Positions 8,275 to 17,487 of a stretch of DNA of 64,000 nt are shown one piece after another; the stretch's first letter is position 1; each line of letters starts with the position of its first letter. The translations under genes were made by a program, and so were the position numbers. Source of the DNA: Bacteroidales bacterium (GTDB lineage Bacteria; Bacteroidota; Bacteroidia; Bacteroidales; UBA932); assembly GCA_017620335.1 (NCBI GenBank), contig JAFZQO010000006.1, positions 1-64,000 on the forward strand. The letters run 5' to 3'. The notes under the pieces were generated by a model. The model was not told where the DNA came from. It ran no database searches and saw only the letters and a list, made by a program, of their open reading frames with translations.

Positions 8275-10482
8275 ATGAAGAAACTTATCCTCGCGTCAGC
8301 GTTTGCGCTCACGCTTTCCCTCTGTGCCTATGCGCAGGTTACGGTTTCCGGAGACCGCGTCTCCGTCAATACCGAAAACAACTCCCTTATCATCAACGCC
8401 AGGGTGGGGCAGGCTCCCGGCTTCCTGCATTTCGGGGCGAGACTCTCTGACGCGGACGCCGACGCGCTCCGTTTCGCCGGATCCAGGTCCCTGAACGCTT
8501 ATCCCGTATATGGCCAGGGCGAGGTCCGCGAGGAGGCGATGGAGGTCACTCACGGCGACGGCAACATGTCCCTGGACCTTGTCGTCGAGGGTGTCTCTAC
8601 GGATTCAGCCAAGGATGCTGACATCGCCTGCATCACGCTCAAGGACAAGGTATATGATTTCTGGGTGAAGCTGTACTACAAGGCTTTCAGGGACGTGGAC
8701 ATGATCGAGGCCTGGACGGAAATCATCAACGGGGAGAAGAAGCCTGTCCTGCTGCGCAAGTTCGACTCCGCATTCCTTCCCGTCCGTACCGGCGATGTCT
8801 GGGTAAGCCATCTCTATGGCACCTGGGCCAATGAGGGCCGGCTAGTCGAGGAGCCCCTCCAGCGCGGCATGCTCCGCATCGAGAACAAGGACGGAGTGCG
8901 CAACTCGCATACCTCCCATGCGGAAATCATGCTTTCGCTTGACGGAAAGCCATCCGAGAACACTGGCGCGGTCATTGGCGCCGCGCTCTGCTACAGCGGC
9001 AATTACCATATCGACATCATAACCAACGACAGCGACTACCATCGCATATTCGCTGGCATCTGTGCCGACAACAGCACGCTTACGCTCGCTCCGGGCGAGT
9101 CCTTCCGCACCCCGGAACTGGCGCTGACCTATTCCGACGAGGGTCTCAGCGGAGCTTCCCGCAACTTCCACCGCTGGGCGCGCGCTCACAAGGTCGCCCA
9201 CGGCGACAGGGAGCGCAAGATCCTCCTGAACAGCTGGGAGGGGGTCTATTTCAACATCAACGAGCCGGGCATGGACCAGATGATGGCCGATATAGCCTCT
9301 ATGGGCGGAGAGCTCTTCGTGATGGATGACGGCTGGTTCGGCGACAAGTATCCGAGGCTGAACGACACCAGCTCGCTGGGTGACTGGGTCGTTGACAAGA
9401 ACAAGCTTCCCAACGGCATCCAGGGCCTTGTGGACGCTGCCGACAGGCACGGCATCAGCTTCGGCATCTGGATCGAGCCCGAGATGGCGAACACCGTCTC
9501 CGAGCTCTATGAGAAGCATCCCGACTGGATCATTAACGCCGCCGGCCGTGACGTCGTCAAGGGACGCGGCGGCAGCCAGGTCATCCTCGACATGGGCAAT
9601 CCCGCCGTACAGGATTTCGTCTTCGGCATAGTGGACGGGCTTATGACCAAGTACCCGCGCATCAATTACATCAAATGGGACGCCAACATGACCGTCGGCA
9701 GCCATGGCAGCAGCTATTTGCCCGCCGACCGCCAGTCCGAGCTTTACATACGTTACCATCAGGGACTTGCGGCAGTCTGTGACCGCATCAGGGCCAAGTA
9801 TCCCGACCTCACCATCCAGGCCTGCGCCAGCGGCGGCGGCCGTGCAAATTACGGAATCCTGCCCTGGTTCGACGAGTTCTGGGTGAGCGACAATACCGAC
9901 GCCCTCCAGCGCATCTATATGCAGTGGGGGACATCATATTTCTTCCCCTCCATCACCATGGCCTCGCACATCAGCGCGGTCCCGAACCATACAGTGTACC
10001 GCGTGACTCCGCTGAAGTTCCGCATCGACGTGGCCATGAGCGGCCGCCTGGGCATGGAGCTCCAGCCCAAGGACATGACTCCGGAGGAAATCGCCCAGTG
10101 CAAGCAGGCGATCGCCGACTACAAGTCCGTCCGTCCGGTGGTTCAGTTCGGAGACATCTACCGCCTGGTATCGCCTTATGACAATCTCGGCATAGCTTCC
10201 TTGATGTACTGCTCCCGGGACAAGTCCGAGGCGGTCTTCTACTGGTGGAGGATCGAGAATTTCTATGACAGCCATCCTCCGCGCGTGAAGATGGCCGGCC
10301 TGGATCCGGACCGCATGTACAGGGTAGAGGAGCTTGACAAGGCTCCTGGACGCCCCCTGTCCTTCGAAGGTCGTTCCTTCAGCGGCTCGTTCCTCATGAA
10401 CGTGGGCCTCGAGATGCCTTCCGGTTTCTCGAGGGAGCTGATGGGTTACTCCAGCCGCGTGCTGCACCTTATCGCCGAATAA
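8275..10482 (+). CDS. GH36 alpha-galactosidase
   Basis: 735 aa with a signal peptide (cleavage near CAYAQ). The GH36 layout is N-terminal beta-supersandwich, TIM barrel from about residue 320, and C-terminal beta domain. The nucleophile is Asp469 in YIKWDANM and the acid/base is Asp539 in WVSDNTDA; ACASGGGR, just before the acid/base, is also typical. It removes terminal alpha-galactose, as from galactomannan, raffinose-type sugars or galactoglucomannan. The signal peptide implies periplasmic action. It starts 1 nt after the GH2 stop and ends 3 nt before uxuA, so the four genes form one transcript. Confidence 0.93.
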   Translation: MKKLILASAFALTLSLCAYAQVTVSGDRVSVNTENNSLIINARVGQAPGFLHFGARLSDADADALRFAGSRSLNAYPVYGQGEVREEAMEVTHGDGNMSLDLVVEGVSTDSAKDADIACITLKDKVYDFWVKLYYKAFRDVDMIEAWTEIINGEKKPVLLRKFDSAFLPVRTGDVWVSHLYGTWANEGRLVEEPLQRGMLRIENKDGVRNSHTSHAEIMLSLDGKPSENTGAVIGAALCYSGNYHIDIITNDSDYHRIFAGICADNSTLTLAPGESFRTPELALTYSDEGLSGASRNFHRWARAHKVAHGDRERKILLNSWEGVYFNINEPGMDQMMADIASMGGELFVMDDGWFGDKYPRLNDTSSLGDWVVDKNKLPNGIQGLVDAADRHGISFGIWIEPEMANTVSELYEKHPDWIINAAGRDVVKGRGGSQVILDMGNPAVQDFVFGIVDGLMTKYPRINYIKWDANMTVGSHGSSYLPADRQSELYIRYHQGLAAVCDRIRAKYPDLTIQACASGGGRANYGILPWFDEFWVSDNTDALQRIYMQWGTSYFFPSITMASHISAVPNHTVYRVTPLKFRIDVAMSGRLGMELQPKDMTPEEIAQCKQAIADYKSVRPVVQFGDIYRLVSPYDNLGIASLMYCSRDKSEAVFYWWRIENFYDSHPPRVKMAGLDPDRMYRVEELDKAPGRPLSFEGRSFSGSFLMNVGLEMPSGFSRELMGYSSRVLHLIAE

Positions 10483-10485
10483 GCC

Positions 10486-11667
10486 ATGGAGAAAACCTGG
10501 CGCTGGTTCGGCCGTAAGGACAAGGTCACCCTTGACATGCTTCGTCAGATCGGGGTAGAGGGGGTCGTGACCGCCCTGCACGACATTCCTATAGGGGAAG
10601 TGTGGAGCGTGGAGGCCATCCGCAGCCTTCAGGAGTATATCGAATCCTTCGGCCTCCGCTGGTCGGTTGTGGAGAGCCTTCCGGTGAGCGAGGAGATAAA
10701 GTTCGCCGGTCCGGGACGCGACCGATTGATAGCCAATTATATAGAGAGCCTGGCCAATCTCGGGCGCTGCGGCATTCATACGGTATGCTATAATTTCATG
10801 CCTGTGATCGACTGGATCCGTACGGAACTCGAATATCCCTTGCCGGACGGTACGACGTCGCTGTTCTTCGACCACGTCAGGTTCGCTTACTTCGACCTGA
10901 AGATCCTGGGACGCGAAGGGGCTTCCGACGATTATCCTCCTGAGACGCTGGATAAGGTCGAGCAGCTGGACAAGGTCATTACCGAGGAGGAGAAGAGGCA
11001 TCTGGTGGATGTCATCATTGTCAAGACCCAGGGCTTCGTGAACGCCAATTTCAGGGATGACGACGACGCTCCCGTCAGGACCTTCAAGTCGCTCCTGGCG
11101 CTCTATGACGGCATCACGAAGGATGCTCTCCGCGACAATCTCGTTTATTTCCTCAAGGCCGTGATGCCTGTCTGCGAGGAGTTCGGGATGAACCTTTGCA
11201 TCCATCCTGACGATCCGCCCATGCCCGTCCTTGGGCTTCCGCGCATCGTCACGGACGAGGGGGATATAGAGTGGCTCTTAGATGCGGTGGACGATCCGCA
11301 CAACGGCCTGACGTTCTGCGCGGGCTCGCTGTCGTCGGGTGCGCACAACGACGTCGTGCGCATGGCCCGGCGCTTCGCCTCCCGCACGCGTTTCGTGCAC
11401 CTTCGCAGTTGCGAGGTTTTCGATGGCGGCGACTTCATCGAGGCTCCGCATACCGGAGGCAGGGCGGACCTCGTGGAGCTCGTGCGCATTTTCGAGATGC
11501 AGGATCCCTCGCTGCCTTTCCGTGTTGACCACGGCAAGACCATGCTCGGGGATGCGTCGGTCGGTTATAACCCCGGATACAGTTTCCACGGAAGGATGCT
11601 GGCTCTCGGCCAGGTGGAGGGGATGATGGCTGCAGTACGTAATGAAATCAAAAACAATCTTATATGA
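10486..11667 (+). CDS. uxuA: D-mannonate dehydratase
   Basis: 393 aa, equal to the usual UxuA length. The opening MEKTWRWFGRKD and ALHDIPIGEVW are family hallmarks, and the His/Cys/Asp residues around NLCIHPDDPP and FCAGSLSSG are the expected metal-site region. It converts D-mannonate to 2-keto-3-deoxy-D-gluconate in the cytoplasmic hexuronate pathway. It follows two exported glycosidases and overlaps the SDR gene by 4 nt (ATGA). This suggests the sugar taken up releases glucuronate. Uronate isomerase and KDG kinase/aldolase are not in the window. Confidence 0.96.
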   Translation: MEKTWRWFGRKDKVTLDMLRQIGVEGVVTALHDIPIGEVWSVEAIRSLQEYIESFGLRWSVVESLPVSEEIKFAGPGRDRLIANYIESLANLGRCGIHTVCYNFMPVIDWIRTELEYPLPDGTTSLFFDHVRFAYFDLKILGREGASDDYPPETLDKVEQLDKVITEEEKRHLVDVIIVKTQGFVNANFRDDDDAPVRTFKSLLALYDGITKDALRDNLVYFLKAVMPVCEEFGMNLCIHPDDPPMPVLGLPRIVTDEGDIEWLLDAVDDPHNGLTFCAGSLSSGAHNDVVRMARRFASRTRFVHLRSCEVFDGGDFIEAPHTGGRADLVELVRIFEMQDPSLPFRVDHGKTMLGDASVGYNPGYSFHGRMLALGQVEGMMAAVRNEIKNNLI

Positions 11668-12479
11668 ACGAAATGTTTTCAATCCAAGGAAAGGTAGCCG
11701 TAATAACCGGCGCGGCCGGTGCGCTGGGCGGATCGCTCGCGCGCCACTTCGCTTCGCAGGGGGCTGAAGTCGTTGCACTTGTCCATCGCCCGGAGCAGGT
11801 GGAGCCGACCGTCGAGGCGCTCCGCGCTCTCGGCGGCAACCCCTGCGGCTATGCCTGCAACGTGATGGATACGGATGCGGTGCGCAGTATCGCCGATGAC
11901 ATCATGAAGAAATGGGGGAGGGTGGACATCCTCATCAACGTGGCCGGAGGAAATGTCCCCGGAGCCACCATCATGCCTGACCAGAACTTCTGGGACATGA
12001 AACTGGAGGACTGGGTCAAGGTCATGGACCTCAATCTCAACGGCACGGTCTATCCCTGCCATGTGTTCACCGAGGTCTTCGCCAGGCAGGGTTACGGTTG
12101 CATACTGAACATTTCGTCGATGGCCGCCTATGACGCCCTGTCGCGCGTGGCTGGCTACGGCGCGGCGAAGGAGGGCGTCTCCAACTTCACGCGCTGGCTG
12201 GCGCAGGAGATGGCCATCAAGTATGGCGAAAAGATACGCGTGAATGCGCTGGCGCCAGGTTTCTTCATCGGCAAGCAGAACCGTGCCGCCTTGCTGAACC
12301 CTGACGGCAGCCTTACTGACCGTTCGGTCAAGGTGCTGGCCAAGACGCCCATGCGGCGTTTCGGCGACCTTACCGAGCTCAACGGCGCCGCACAGTTCCT
12401 CTGCAGCGATGCCGCCTCCTTCGTCACCGGCGTAATACTCCCTGTCGACGGCGGCTTCAGCTCCTTCAGCGGCATATAG
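11664..12479 (+). CDS. SDR oxidoreductase, probable D-mannonate oxidoreductase
   Basis: 271 aa, a classical short-chain dehydrogenase/reductase. The NAD(P) loop is TGAAGALGG, the middle motif NVAGG, and the catalytic set is Ser in NISSMAA plus Tyr and Lys in GYGAAKEG. It overlaps uxuA by 4 nt, so the likely reaction is fructuronate to mannonate, the step just before UxuA. SDR enzymes are known to replace the long-chain UxuB in this role, but that is inferred here from context. A start at the second Met (11673) is also possible. The gene ends the GH2 operon. Confidence 0.85.
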   Translation: MNEMFSIQGKVAVITGAAGALGGSLARHFASQGAEVVALVHRPEQVEPTVEALRALGGNPCGYACNVMDTDAVRSIADDIMKKWGRVDILINVAGGNVPGATIMPDQNFWDMKLEDWVKVMDLNLNGTVYPCHVFTEVFARQGYGCILNISSMAAYDALSRVAGYGAAKEGVSNFTRWLAQEMAIKYGEKIRVNALAPGFFIGKQNRAALLNPDGSLTDRSVKVLAKTPMRRFGDLTELNGAAQFLCSDAASFVTGVILPVDGGFSSFSGI

Positions 12480-12499
12480 TAGTTTTCTCCTTCGAAGGG

Positions 12500-12675
12500 A
12501 GAAGGCTCCAGGCCACAGGAGTCAAAAGATTCGAGGTTTTTTGCAGAATCGCAAAAATCCTCGATTTCTTTTGACCCCGTCATCGTCGCGTTTTCTCGCT
12601 ACGCTCGAAATTCGCGGACGATGCCACCCGCTTCCGTGCCGCGGGTGGCACGTCCTGTGGCCTGGACCTTCACCC
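12500..12675. repeat. Nested inverted-repeat element between convergent genes
   Basis: An exact 12-bp outer arm (CCAGGCCACAGG at 12508-12519, complement at 12654-12665) encloses three hairpins: a long AT-rich one (12521-12544 with 12551-12575), one around 12581-12590 with 12613-12623, and a perfect 10-bp one (12622-12631 with 12641-12650). A CGCTACGCTC kernel lies at 12597-12606. Together they could fold as a multi-branched junction. The right edge reaches into the last codons of the alpha/beta hydrolase gene. Its role may be termination or a dispersed repeat. Confidence 0.75.
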
Positions 12676-13419
12676 TTCTTCAGGAGAAACAATCTTCGAG
12701 ATGCGGGAGGCGACTTCTTCGGGATGGTCGACGAGGAGCTGGCCGTGGTTCATCTTTGGGAAAACCTCGATGTGGACGTCAGGGCAGATTTCCTTAAGAT
12801 GCTTGGCCTGAGGCTTGGCAGCGAAGGCTTCCAGAGTGCCGTACCAGTAATGTATGTCGGCTCCGTGGATGGATTCCAACTTGTTGGTATAGACTGACTT
12901 GTATCCGTCTAGAACCGCCTGCCCGCCACCGAAAGGATACACCATCCTGCACTCATCAAGAAGGACGTCGAAGTAGTGGGAATGGAATACCCATTTCCAG
13001 AATCCGGTCCAATGGTAGCATGTCCAGACGTTGGCGCATTGGTAGTAGCGGAGAGGGCTTTCGAGCCATTTCGGCAACGGGAGAAGGGGAGCCGCGTCCA
13101 GGATGGCGTGGTCGACGGCCAGTTCGTCGCGCTCCAACACGCGGGACAGGATCTTTCCGCCGAGCGAGAGGCCATAGGCGCAGTCAAGACGTCCTTCATA
13201 GTTATCCCTGACGTAGGCGATCACCTGCGCAGCCTGGTCGTCTATGGAGGTGAACCGGGTGTGGACGCCCAGGGTGAAGCCGTCAACCTGGACGGCGATG
13301 ATGCGGAACCTGTCTTCCAGCAGGCCGATCAAAGGGTGGAATATCTCGATGGATACTCCCAGGCCCGGGATCAGCATCAGCGTCGGGCCGCTTTCCTTTC
13401 CGAATACCTTGAAATCCAT
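12670..13419 (-). CDS. Alpha/beta hydrolase
   Basis: 249 aa, cytoplasmic (no signal peptide). The fold is seen in LMLIPGLG (oxyanion region) and the nucleophile elbow YGLSLGG; a His near the C-terminus in MNHGQ probably completes the triad, and an acid may be in the DVHIEVF stretch. It starts 8 nt after the glycerate kinase stop and is the last gene of the long - strand run that begins at 24092. The substrate is unknown; small-ester or lipid hydrolysis would be typical. Its 3' end lies within the inverted repeat at 12500-12675. Confidence 0.75.
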   Translation of the reverse strand: MDFKVFGKESGPTLMLIPGLGVSIEIFHPLIGLLEDRFRIIAVQVDGFTLGVHTRFTSIDDQAAQVIAYVRDNYEGRLDCAYGLSLGGKILSRVLERDELAVDHAILDAAPLLPLPKWLESPLRYYQCANVWTCYHWTGFWKWVFHSHYFDVLLDECRMVYPFGGGQAVLDGYKSVYTNKLESIHGADIHYWYGTLEAFAAKPQAKHLKEICPDVHIEVFPKMNHGQLLVDHPEEVASRISKIVSPEEG

Positions 13420-13427
13420 ATCGTTTT

Positions 13428-14462
13428 TCAGCTATTTGCAAGTGTTGTTAAGGCAGACGCAGAGGCCTTAGAGAGCATCCTGCGGGCGAATGCAGGGTCG
13501 AGGGCCGTTTTCGGAGGAGTCCCGGGAGGGGTGACTTGTATGATGTCGTCGAACAAATGTTGCGGGGCGGTGAGATCGTTGCGGCCCGTGAGGGCGATGA
13601 CGCGGAGGGTGGGAGAGAAGGCCTTGGCCCGCCGGGCGACCACTGCGGGGAGTTTGCCCTGCAGGGTCTGCGCGTCGATTCGGCCTTCGCCTGTAACGAC
13701 GAGTCCTGCCCCGGCAAGGTGGTCTTCGAAATGAAGGATGTCGAGTACGGCGTCGGCTCCGGGCTTCATGTCTGCGCCAAGGACGGCCCAGAGGGCCCCG
13801 GCCATTCCGCCGGCGGCGCCGCTGCCGGGCTGCGTCAGAACGTCCCGCCCAAGGACGGGACGGTAGCGCTCCGCAAGCGCCCGCAGCCGGGCGTCCAGCG
13901 GACCGACCTGGTCGGGCCTGACGCCCTTCTGCGGGCCGTAAACAGCCGTAGCGCCTTCCGGCCCGCAGAACGTCGCCGTGACGTCGCACAAGGCTGTAAA
14001 TCGGCATTCCTGCCATAGGTCACGTACGGCTTCCAAGGCTTCAAGCATGCCTTCTCCGCCGTCATTGGTCCCAGTGCCCCCGAAGCCGACGTATATGTCG
14101 CGGACTCCGCGCCGTATGGCATCGGATATCAGTTCTCCGGTACCGTAGCTGCTGGCCCGCAAAGGATCGAGCTCTTCCGGCCTTATGAGCGTCAGGCCGC
14201 TTGCCGCCGCGCTTTCAATGACCGCCGTAGAGCCGATGATGCCATATGATGCTTCGAGCTGTCTTCCCAGAGGATCGTGTACCACGGCATTCACCATGGA
14301 CCCGCCAAGTGCGGCCGTAAGTATCGCGGCGAAGCCCTCGCCCCCGTCGGAGACGGGAAGCACGACACAGTCGTGCCCTGTGAGGCCTTCGGCGACCGCC
14401 GCCGCGGCTTCCGCCGAGCTCAGGCATCCCTTGAAGGAATCTGTCGCGATGACGGTTTTCAT
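13428..14462 (-). CDS. glxK: Glycerate kinase
   Basis: 344 aa. The start MKTVIATDSFKGCLSS, the VSDGGEGF motif and FGGTGTNDGGEGM are hallmarks of the GlxK/GarK family. It phosphorylates D-glycerate to 2-phosphoglycerate in the cytoplasm. It is a little shorter than the E. coli enzymes (~380 aa) but shows no gap in key motifs. It overlaps the upstream ArnT-like gene by 4 nt (ATGA). No glyoxylate or tartronate pathway genes lie nearby, so the source of glycerate is unclear. Confidence 0.94.
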   Translation of the reverse strand: MKTVIATDSFKGCLSSAEAAAAVAEGLTGHDCVVLPVSDGGEGFAAILTAALGGSMVNAVVHDPLGRQLEASYGIIGSTAVIESAAASGLTLIRPEELDPLRASSYGTGELISDAIRRGVRDIYVGFGGTGTNDGGEGMLEALEAVRDLWQECRFTALCDVTATFCGPEGATAVYGPQKGVRPDQVGPLDARLRALAERYRPVLGRDVLTQPGSGAAGGMAGALWAVLGADMKPGADAVLDILHFEDHLAGAGLVVTGEGRIDAQTLQGKLPAVVARRAKAFSPTLRVIALTGRNDLTAPQHLFDDIIQVTPPGTPPKTALDPAFARRMLSKASASALTTLANS

Positions 14463-16117
14463 GGCCTGGACTGCCTTGATCGTTTAGGCTTCGTTTTGGG
14501 CTGGAGGCTGTAAACGGCGTACGGCCCGCAGTATTGTACGTCAAAGTCCTCGACGTATTCCGCCAGTCTCTCCGATTCTCCCAAAGCTTTAAGAGGCATT
14601 ATCAGGGTGCCATCCTCGGGAGCCAGGAAAAGGAATGAATCCGCATCCTTGCCGAAGTCGTAGATCTCCCGTCCGAGATAGACGTCCATGTTCTCAGGCC
14701 TGTGCACCTGCAGGGTATAGACCTGTCCTTCTGCGGGAACAAGCTTGCAGACATTGGCGTAGCCGATATAGTCGTTTATCGCCGGCATCTTGAATGACAG
14801 GAGGAAAAGCGAGAGAAGGAGGCATACGGAAACGGCCGTGACCGGCTTCTCCCATGCCTCGCGCTCCTTTGCCGATGCCATCAGAGCCTTGAATCCGCCG
14901 TATGCCAGCACCATGCCGGTTCCCATGACGAGCGGCGACTTCAGGAAGGGGAAACTGATGAACTCCGGCAGTTTCGGGACCATCATGCATATGAATCCCG
15001 CAACGGCGGCGAGCAGTCCGAGTACGATGGCCAGTATCGAAGGGATGCGCATTGACACGGTGTGCCAACCGTTCCATCCTTTCCTGTTCACCACGGCGGG
15101 CCACAGATACACTGCGAAAGGAAAGATCGGGGCGAGGTATATGGCCAGTTTCGAACTGAAGAGGCTCAGCATCACGAATGTCGAAAGTGATGTCAGCGCC
15201 AGGGTCCTCTCATATCCCGACGGAGCAACTCCGTCCCTCTTCTTCACCAGACCGGTAACCATCGCCGGTACGGTGGCCAGGCACCATGGCGCCATGACCG
15301 CCCAGACGATGCCCAGGTAGTACCAGACTGGAGCCTTGTGGTGGAAGGAATTGACGGCCCTGTCCACGGTCTGGTGGAAGAGGAGGTTCTTGAGGTATCC
15401 CGCCCCTCCCTCCAGGAACACGCCGGTGAACCAGACGGCACAAAGCACGCCCAGGATGCACCAGAACACTATTCCAAGGTATTTGCCGATATCCTTCCAG
15501 CGTTTCGACGCCACCAGGCAGACTATGATCGCCACCGGCGGAACCAGCACTCCCACGGGTCCCTTCGTGAACAGGGCCAGGAAGGTGTACACTGGAAGGA
15601 GGAGGCGATGGGCGCTTTCCCGCCCTATGCCATTGTCCCATTTCCAGAAGGTCCACATAGCCAGGACTATCCACATGCACATCATCATGTCCATGCGCAG
15701 GAATACTGTCATACCAAGGAAAAGTCCCGTCGTCGCCAGCATCAGCGCCATGGCGGCGCGTTTGGCAGGGGAGAAGCCTTCCGGATATGCCTGGCGCAGC
15801 CATTTGTCCATCACCGCGATGATAATGCATGCCGGGATGAAGGATAGCAGCGACAGGACATACATGTTGTGTTCTCCGAGAAGCATCCTGAAAAGCATCA
15901 TCACCCAGAAATAAAGCGGCGGCTTGTCCGCATAGTCCTCCCCGTGGTTGGTGAAGGCCAGCACATGCCCCTGGTCCAGGACCTCGTCCACGATGCTGAG
16001 ATACCTCAGTTCGTTGGACGGAGTATAGTCCCTCAGGGCCATGATGGGTGTCAGGGTCAAAAACATCAGCAGTATGACCGTGCCTATGGGATGTCTGTCA
16101 ATCAGTTTCTTCAGCAT
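14459..16117 (-). CDS. ArnT-like (PMT/GT83) glycosyltransferase
   Basis: 552 aa integral membrane protein with about a dozen hydrophobic helices in the first ~430 residues and a soluble periplasmic tail of ~90. The first loop contains NELRYLSIVDE and DYADKPPLYFW, the motif of undecaprenyl-phosphate-sugar transferases such as ArnT. Members move a sugar from a polyprenyl-phosphate donor to lipid A or protein on the outer face of the inner membrane. It overlaps the LAB_N gene by 7 nt and follows GT2, a set that fits making, presenting and using a lipid-linked sugar. The acceptor is unknown. Confidence 0.85.
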   Translation of the reverse strand: MLKKLIDRHPIGTVILLMFLTLTPIMALRDYTPSNELRYLSIVDEVLDQGHVLAFTNHGEDYADKPPLYFWVMMLFRMLLGEHNMYVLSLLSFIPACIIIAVMDKWLRQAYPEGFSPAKRAAMALMLATTGLFLGMTVFLRMDMMMCMWIVLAMWTFWKWDNGIGRESAHRLLLPVYTFLALFTKGPVGVLVPPVAIIVCLVASKRWKDIGKYLGIVFWCILGVLCAVWFTGVFLEGGAGYLKNLLFHQTVDRAVNSFHHKAPVWYYLGIVWAVMAPWCLATVPAMVTGLVKKRDGVAPSGYERTLALTSLSTFVMLSLFSSKLAIYLAPIFPFAVYLWPAVVNRKGWNGWHTVSMRIPSILAIVLGLLAAVAGFICMMVPKLPEFISFPFLKSPLVMGTGMVLAYGGFKALMASAKEREAWEKPVTAVSVCLLLSLFLLSFKMPAINDYIGYANVCKLVPAEGQVYTLQVHRPENMDVYLGREIYDFGKDADSFLFLAPEDGTLIMPLKALGESERLAEYVEDFDVQYCGPYAVYSLQPKTKPKRSRQSRP

Positions 16118-16743
16118 TTTTTCCTGTCGTATTTCAGGGCTATCATGATGTTGCGTATGGACACGATGATGCCCAGCTGTCCCACTATCAGCACCCAGTC
16201 GTGCCGTATGGCTCCGTAGGTTATGATCATCACCGAGCCTATGACTGCGATGATCCAGAAGCCCAGCGGCAGCGTGGACTCCTTATGCCGGTAACTGTAT
16301 ATCCACTGATAGATGAAACGTGACTTGAAAGTGAACTGTCCGGCCATTCCGAACAGCAGTAGTCCCAGCGGCAGTCCGTCGCTATGGAAGTAATTTTCCG
16401 CGAAGCGGGGAATGTCGTGCATCAGGAAGAGCAGCGCCGCCAGGGGAATGAGCGCCTGAACATATGGAACGAAGCGCGGAAGCTTGCGGTAGAGTCCCTT
16501 GGCATTGATGTTCCACATGTAGATGTAGAAGGTGATGAACTCCCCGAAGATGATGGCGAAGTCGTTGCGGAGGCATCCGTAAAGGAACATGATCATCGAT
16601 CCGATGGTGCTGAACACCCAGTACAGGGTGGGGGACTCGACGGTCTTGTGCTTCTCGGACAGGTACCACTGCACGAATATCCGCCCGAAATAGAAAATCT
16701 GGGCGGACAAGCCAACGCAGTATATCCAGAAGGGACTGTCCAT
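16111..16743 (-). CDS. LAB_N (lipid A biosynthesis N-terminal) membrane protein, two repeats
   Basis: 210 aa, about six to seven membrane helices. It has two copies of the LAB_N pattern: FFGRIFVQW-like near residues 18-27 (FGRIFVQWYLSEKHKTVESP) and again FKSRFIYQWIYSYRHKES near residues 140-160. Both carry the basic/Gln-Trp core and a following Ser-Thr-Leu-Pro or Ser-Pro turn. The domain is often found beside GT2 and PMT-type transferases and is suspected to help handle lipid-linked sugars, but the activity is not established. It begins 12 nt after the GT2 stop and overlaps the ArnT-like gene. Confidence 0.85.
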   Translation of the reverse strand: MDSPFWIYCVGLSAQIFYFGRIFVQWYLSEKHKTVESPTLYWVFSTIGSMIMFLYGCLRNDFAIIFGEFITFYIYMWNINAKGLYRKLPRFVPYVQALIPLAALLFLMHDIPRFAENYFHSDGLPLGLLLFGMAGQFTFKSRFIYQWIYSYRHKESTLPLGFWIIAVIGSVMIITYGAIRHDWVLIVGQLGIIVSIRNIMIALKYDRKKC

Positions 16744-16755
16744 GCGTTTGCGGGG

Positions 16756-17487
16756 CTACAGGTCGGACTCCCCGACGCTATAGTTGATATAGCGCTTCTT
16801 CATCCAACGGTATGCGAAACAGTCGGCGAAGGGCCCCCAGAGGCGGTTCCAGAGGTGGAACTTGGACTTTCCTGCCGTCCTCGGGAAATGCCTGACGGGA
16901 ACCTGCCCGTAGCTTGCTCCGTCCTGAAGCAGGATGAGAGCCGGAAGGAAGCGGTGCATGCCCTTGAAGAGCGGAAGGCGCCTGGCCGCGTCGGTGCGGA
17001 GCACCTTGAGCGGGCAGCCGGTGTCCGCGGCCCCGTCATGCGTCATCATCCTCCGGAAGCCGTTGGCGAATCTGGACTGGAAGCGTTTGAAGCCCGAGTC
17101 CTTGCGCTCCGCACGGATGCCGGTGACCATGGAATGGTTTCCCAAGTTCTCCAGCAAGAGGTTGAAATCCTCCGGTGCCGTCTGGAGGTCGGCGTCCATG
17201 TAACCAAGATATTCGGACTCCGTGAAATCTATGCCGGCCTTCAGCGCGGCGCTGAGCCCGGCGTTCCTGACGAAGCCTATATGGTAGAAATCGCTGTTGC
17301 GCGCGCATACCTCGCGGATGTGAGAGGCGCTGCCATCCGTAGAACCGTCGTCCACGAAGAGCACGCAGGCATGCTTGATACACGCCGGCAGGAAGGCGGC
17401 CAGCCGTTCCTCCAGCGCGTAGATGTTGTCCTCCTCATTGAAGACGGGTACTATGATGGTGAATTCGTAATTTCCTGTATTGTTCAT
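16756..17487 (-). CDS. GT2 polyprenyl-phosphate sugar transferase (ArnC/DPM-like)
   Basis: 243 aa. The GT-A fold begins with FTIIVPVFNEEDNIY; the metal-binding DXD-like MDADLQTAPED and the DDGSTDGS motif are present. Members charge undecaprenyl phosphate with a sugar from a nucleotide donor on the inner face of the membrane. There are no C-terminal membrane helices, unlike GtrB, so membrane handling may rest with the LAB_N protein next door. The start at 17487 was chosen because it makes an ATGA overlap with the preceding gene and directly opens the domain; a start at 17571 would add 28 residues with no domain character. Confidence 0.9.
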   Translation of the reverse strand: MNNTGNYEFTIIVPVFNEEDNIYALEERLAAFLPACIKHACVLFVDDGSTDGSASHIREVCARNSDFYHIGFVRNAGLSAALKAGIDFTESEYLGYMDADLQTAPEDFNLLLENLGNHSMVTGIRAERKDSGFKRFQSRFANGFRRMMTHDGAADTGCPLKVLRTDAARRLPLFKGMHRFLPALILLQDGASYGQVPVRHFPRTAGKSKFHLWNRLWGPFADCFAYRWMKKRYINYSVGESDL

